The notes under the pieces are model-generated. The model was given only the letters and a program-made list of their open reading frames with translations, ran no database searches and had not been told where the DNA came from. The translations under genes were made by a program, and so were the position numbers. A stretch of 52,207 nucleotides of DNA from Candidatus Binatia bacterium. GTDB taxonomy: Bacteria > Desulfobacterota > Binatia > Bin18. The DNA is taken from positions 1-52,207 of the forward strand of contig JAJDZM010000148.1 in assembly GCA_022824615.1 (NCBI GenBank), read 5' to 3'. Below, in pieces: positions 51,194 through 52,207 of this stretch. The first letter of the stretch is position 1; each line of letters starts with the position of its first letter.

Positions 51194-51985
51194 TTAAGAC
51201 GGGCTGCTTGGGAGTTGCTTCAGAACGTCCAGCATCGCTCCATGCAGGTGGCCATTTGAGGCCAGGGTTTGTTCACCATGCAGATCGAGCGTATGGCCGG
51301 AGAAATCGCTGATCCGTCCCCCCGCCTCTTCGACAATCAACGTACCTGCGGCAATATCCCACGGATAGAGACGCCATTCCCAAAAGGCGTCGGCTCGACC
51401 ACAGGCCACATAGCACAGGTCCAGGGCGGCCGACCCGCTCCGTCTTACCCCCTGTGTGCGTAGCATAAAGGCTTCATAGTACTGCACATAAAACGCGCTG
51501 TGCTTGCGGCGGTCGTAGGGGAATCCGGTGAGCAGCAGACTCTGATCGAGCCGGGAGGCTGTGGAGACACGAATGGGGTCTCCATTGAGCTGCGCCCCCC
51601 CTCCTCGCCGTGCGCTAAACGTCTCGTTCCGAACGGGGTCATGCACAACACCGACGATAGCTGTGGATTCGTGGGTGAGAGCCAGAGAGACAGCAAAGTG
51701 CGGGTAGGTATGTGCGAAATTTGTCGTGCCATCCAAGGGGTCAATATACCAGCAATATGGGCTTTGAGGACCAGATTGAGCAGACTCCTCGGCGATAATG
51801 GTGTGTGTGGGGAAATGGGTACGGAGCTGCTCAGTAATCAGACGATCGGCCGCTCGGTCCACATTGGTGACGAGATCGACCATATCGGTTTTCACACTGA
51901 CCTGTTTGGTCTTAAATCGGTTTTCCTGGAGTAACTCTCCAGCCTGCTGCGCGATAGCCTGCGCAACCTCTAGGGCGGCTGTCAT
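51194..51985 (-). CDS. Inositol-monophosphatase-family phosphatase
   Basis: 263 residues from the ATG at 51985; upstream TTG/GTG codons in the same frame would add up to 23 residues and no start has a good ribosome binding site. The metal-site motif is complete: Glu67-Glu68 (AEES), Asp82 and Asp85 (WYIDPLDGTTNF), and the second motif YPWDIAAGTLIVEEAGG. Family members hydrolyse inositol-1-phosphate, 3'-phosphoadenosine phosphate (CysQ) or fructose-1,6-bisphosphate; the WYIDPLDGTTNF context fits inositol monophosphatase best. It is divergent from ispE, sharing a short promoter region (78 bases). Confidence 0.92.
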   Translation of the reverse strand: MTAALEVAQAIAQQAGELLQENRFKTKQVSVKTDMVDLVTNVDRAADRLITEQLRTHFPTHTIIAEESAQSGPQSPYCWYIDPLDGTTNFAHTYPHFAVSLALTHESTAIVGVVHDPVRNETFSARRGGGAQLNGDPIRVSTASRLDQSLLLTGFPYDRRKHSAFYVQYYEAFMLRTQGVRRSGSAALDLCYVACGRADAFWEWRLYPWDIAAGTLIVEEAGGRISDFSGHTLDLHGEQTLASNGHLHGAMLDVLKQLPSSPS

Positions 51986-52063
51986 CAAGTCGTGCACATT
52001 GGTATTGTGACAAGTGGAACTCCGGTCTGCAAGGTATGCGAGCAAACCGGGCAAAGGAAAACC

Positions 52064-52207
52064 ATGCGCGTTCTTGCTCCCGCAAAGGTGAATCTTTTCT
52101 TACGCATTATTGGTCAACGGCCCGATGGTTACCACTTGCTCGACTCGCTGATGGCTCCCGTCAGCCTGTATGACGAAATTGAAATCACAGCGGAGAGGGC
52201 GGCAGGG
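52064..52207 (+). CDS. ispE: 4-diphosphocytidyl-2-C-methyl-D-erythritol kinase, N-terminal 48 residues
   Basis: The ATG at 52064 follows AAAGGAAAACC. The visible sequence starts MRVLAPAKVNLFLRIIGQRP and continues DGYHLLDSLMAPVSLYDEI. These are the hallmark IspE segments PAKxNLxL and RpDGYHxLxS, so the call is firm despite truncation by the window edge. IspE phosphorylates CDP-methylerythritol in the MEP route to isoprenoids, which agrees with a bacterium using that pathway. The GHMP-kinase ATP loop lies beyond the edge. Confidence 0.93.
   Translation, partial: MRVLAPAKVNLFLRIIGQRPDGYHLLDSLMAPVSLYDEIEITAERAAG

Overview
The window reads as chromosome of a Gram-negative, non-model, environmental bacterium. 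The evidence is secreted quinoprotein and c-type cytochrome genes, a DUF1302 outer-membrane-type protein, a lipobox lipoprotein, AMIN-domain envelope proteins, and moderately high GC with strong Shine-Dalgarno sites. The density of luciferase-like monooxygenases, N-acyl-D-amino-acid-deacylase-like and ACMSD-like amidohydrolases, SMP-30 propellers and CaiB-type CoA transferases, plus xoxF, recalls uncultivated lineages such as Entotheonella/Tectomicrobia or Binatota. That placement is inference; no rRNA or other marker gene is present. I see no tRNA, rRNA, CRISPR array, transposase or phage gene.

Layout. 1-126 is the start of a secreted protein leaving the window. 575-1291 is a six-helix membrane protein. 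1429-4568 is a lanthanide-type methanol dehydrogenase gene (xoxF) followed by a XoxJ-type binding protein fused to a c-type cytochrome. 4636-7986 is a large cyclase/ATPase/TPR regulator, followed by a secreted propeller protein. 9272-16703 holds a deacylase-like amidohydrolase, a secreted heme-binding-type (GlcG/HbpS) protein, a minus-strand operon of thiolase-like protein + DUF35 partner + two tandem hydroxyacid dehydrogenases, and a divergent flavin monooxygenase. 16756-18530 holds a Sel1-repeat protein, an AT-richer gene with a possible nuclease motif, and a small membrane protein.

18634-32984 is mostly catabolic: NIPSNAP, a hydrolase-fold protein without its serine, a PNPOx-like protein, a hydrolase/SnoaL/SMP-30 operon, a monooxygenase, a second deacylase-like gene, and after a strong terminator a seven-gene run (two amidohydrolases, CoA transferase, cupin, SMP-30, GlcG-like protein, 2-hydroxyacid dehydrogenase). 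Many families occur in pairs. An O-methyltransferase gene interrupted by an in-frame amber codon follows.

33777-44492 is an envelope module: a lipoprotein, two AMIN-TPR genes and a TetR gene on the minus strand, then divergently two nearly identical DUF1329 genes and one DUF1302 gene, then a third AMIN-TPR gene facing them. A good promoter and a 15-bp palindrome lie between the divergent arms, which suggests one TetR-controlled regulon. This is the best candidate here for an incompletely described system.

44515-52207 holds two MFS transporters, an amidase, a RidA protein, a third monooxygenase, an SH3/coiled-coil membrane protein, an inositol-monophosphatase-family gene, and the start of ispE at the right edge.
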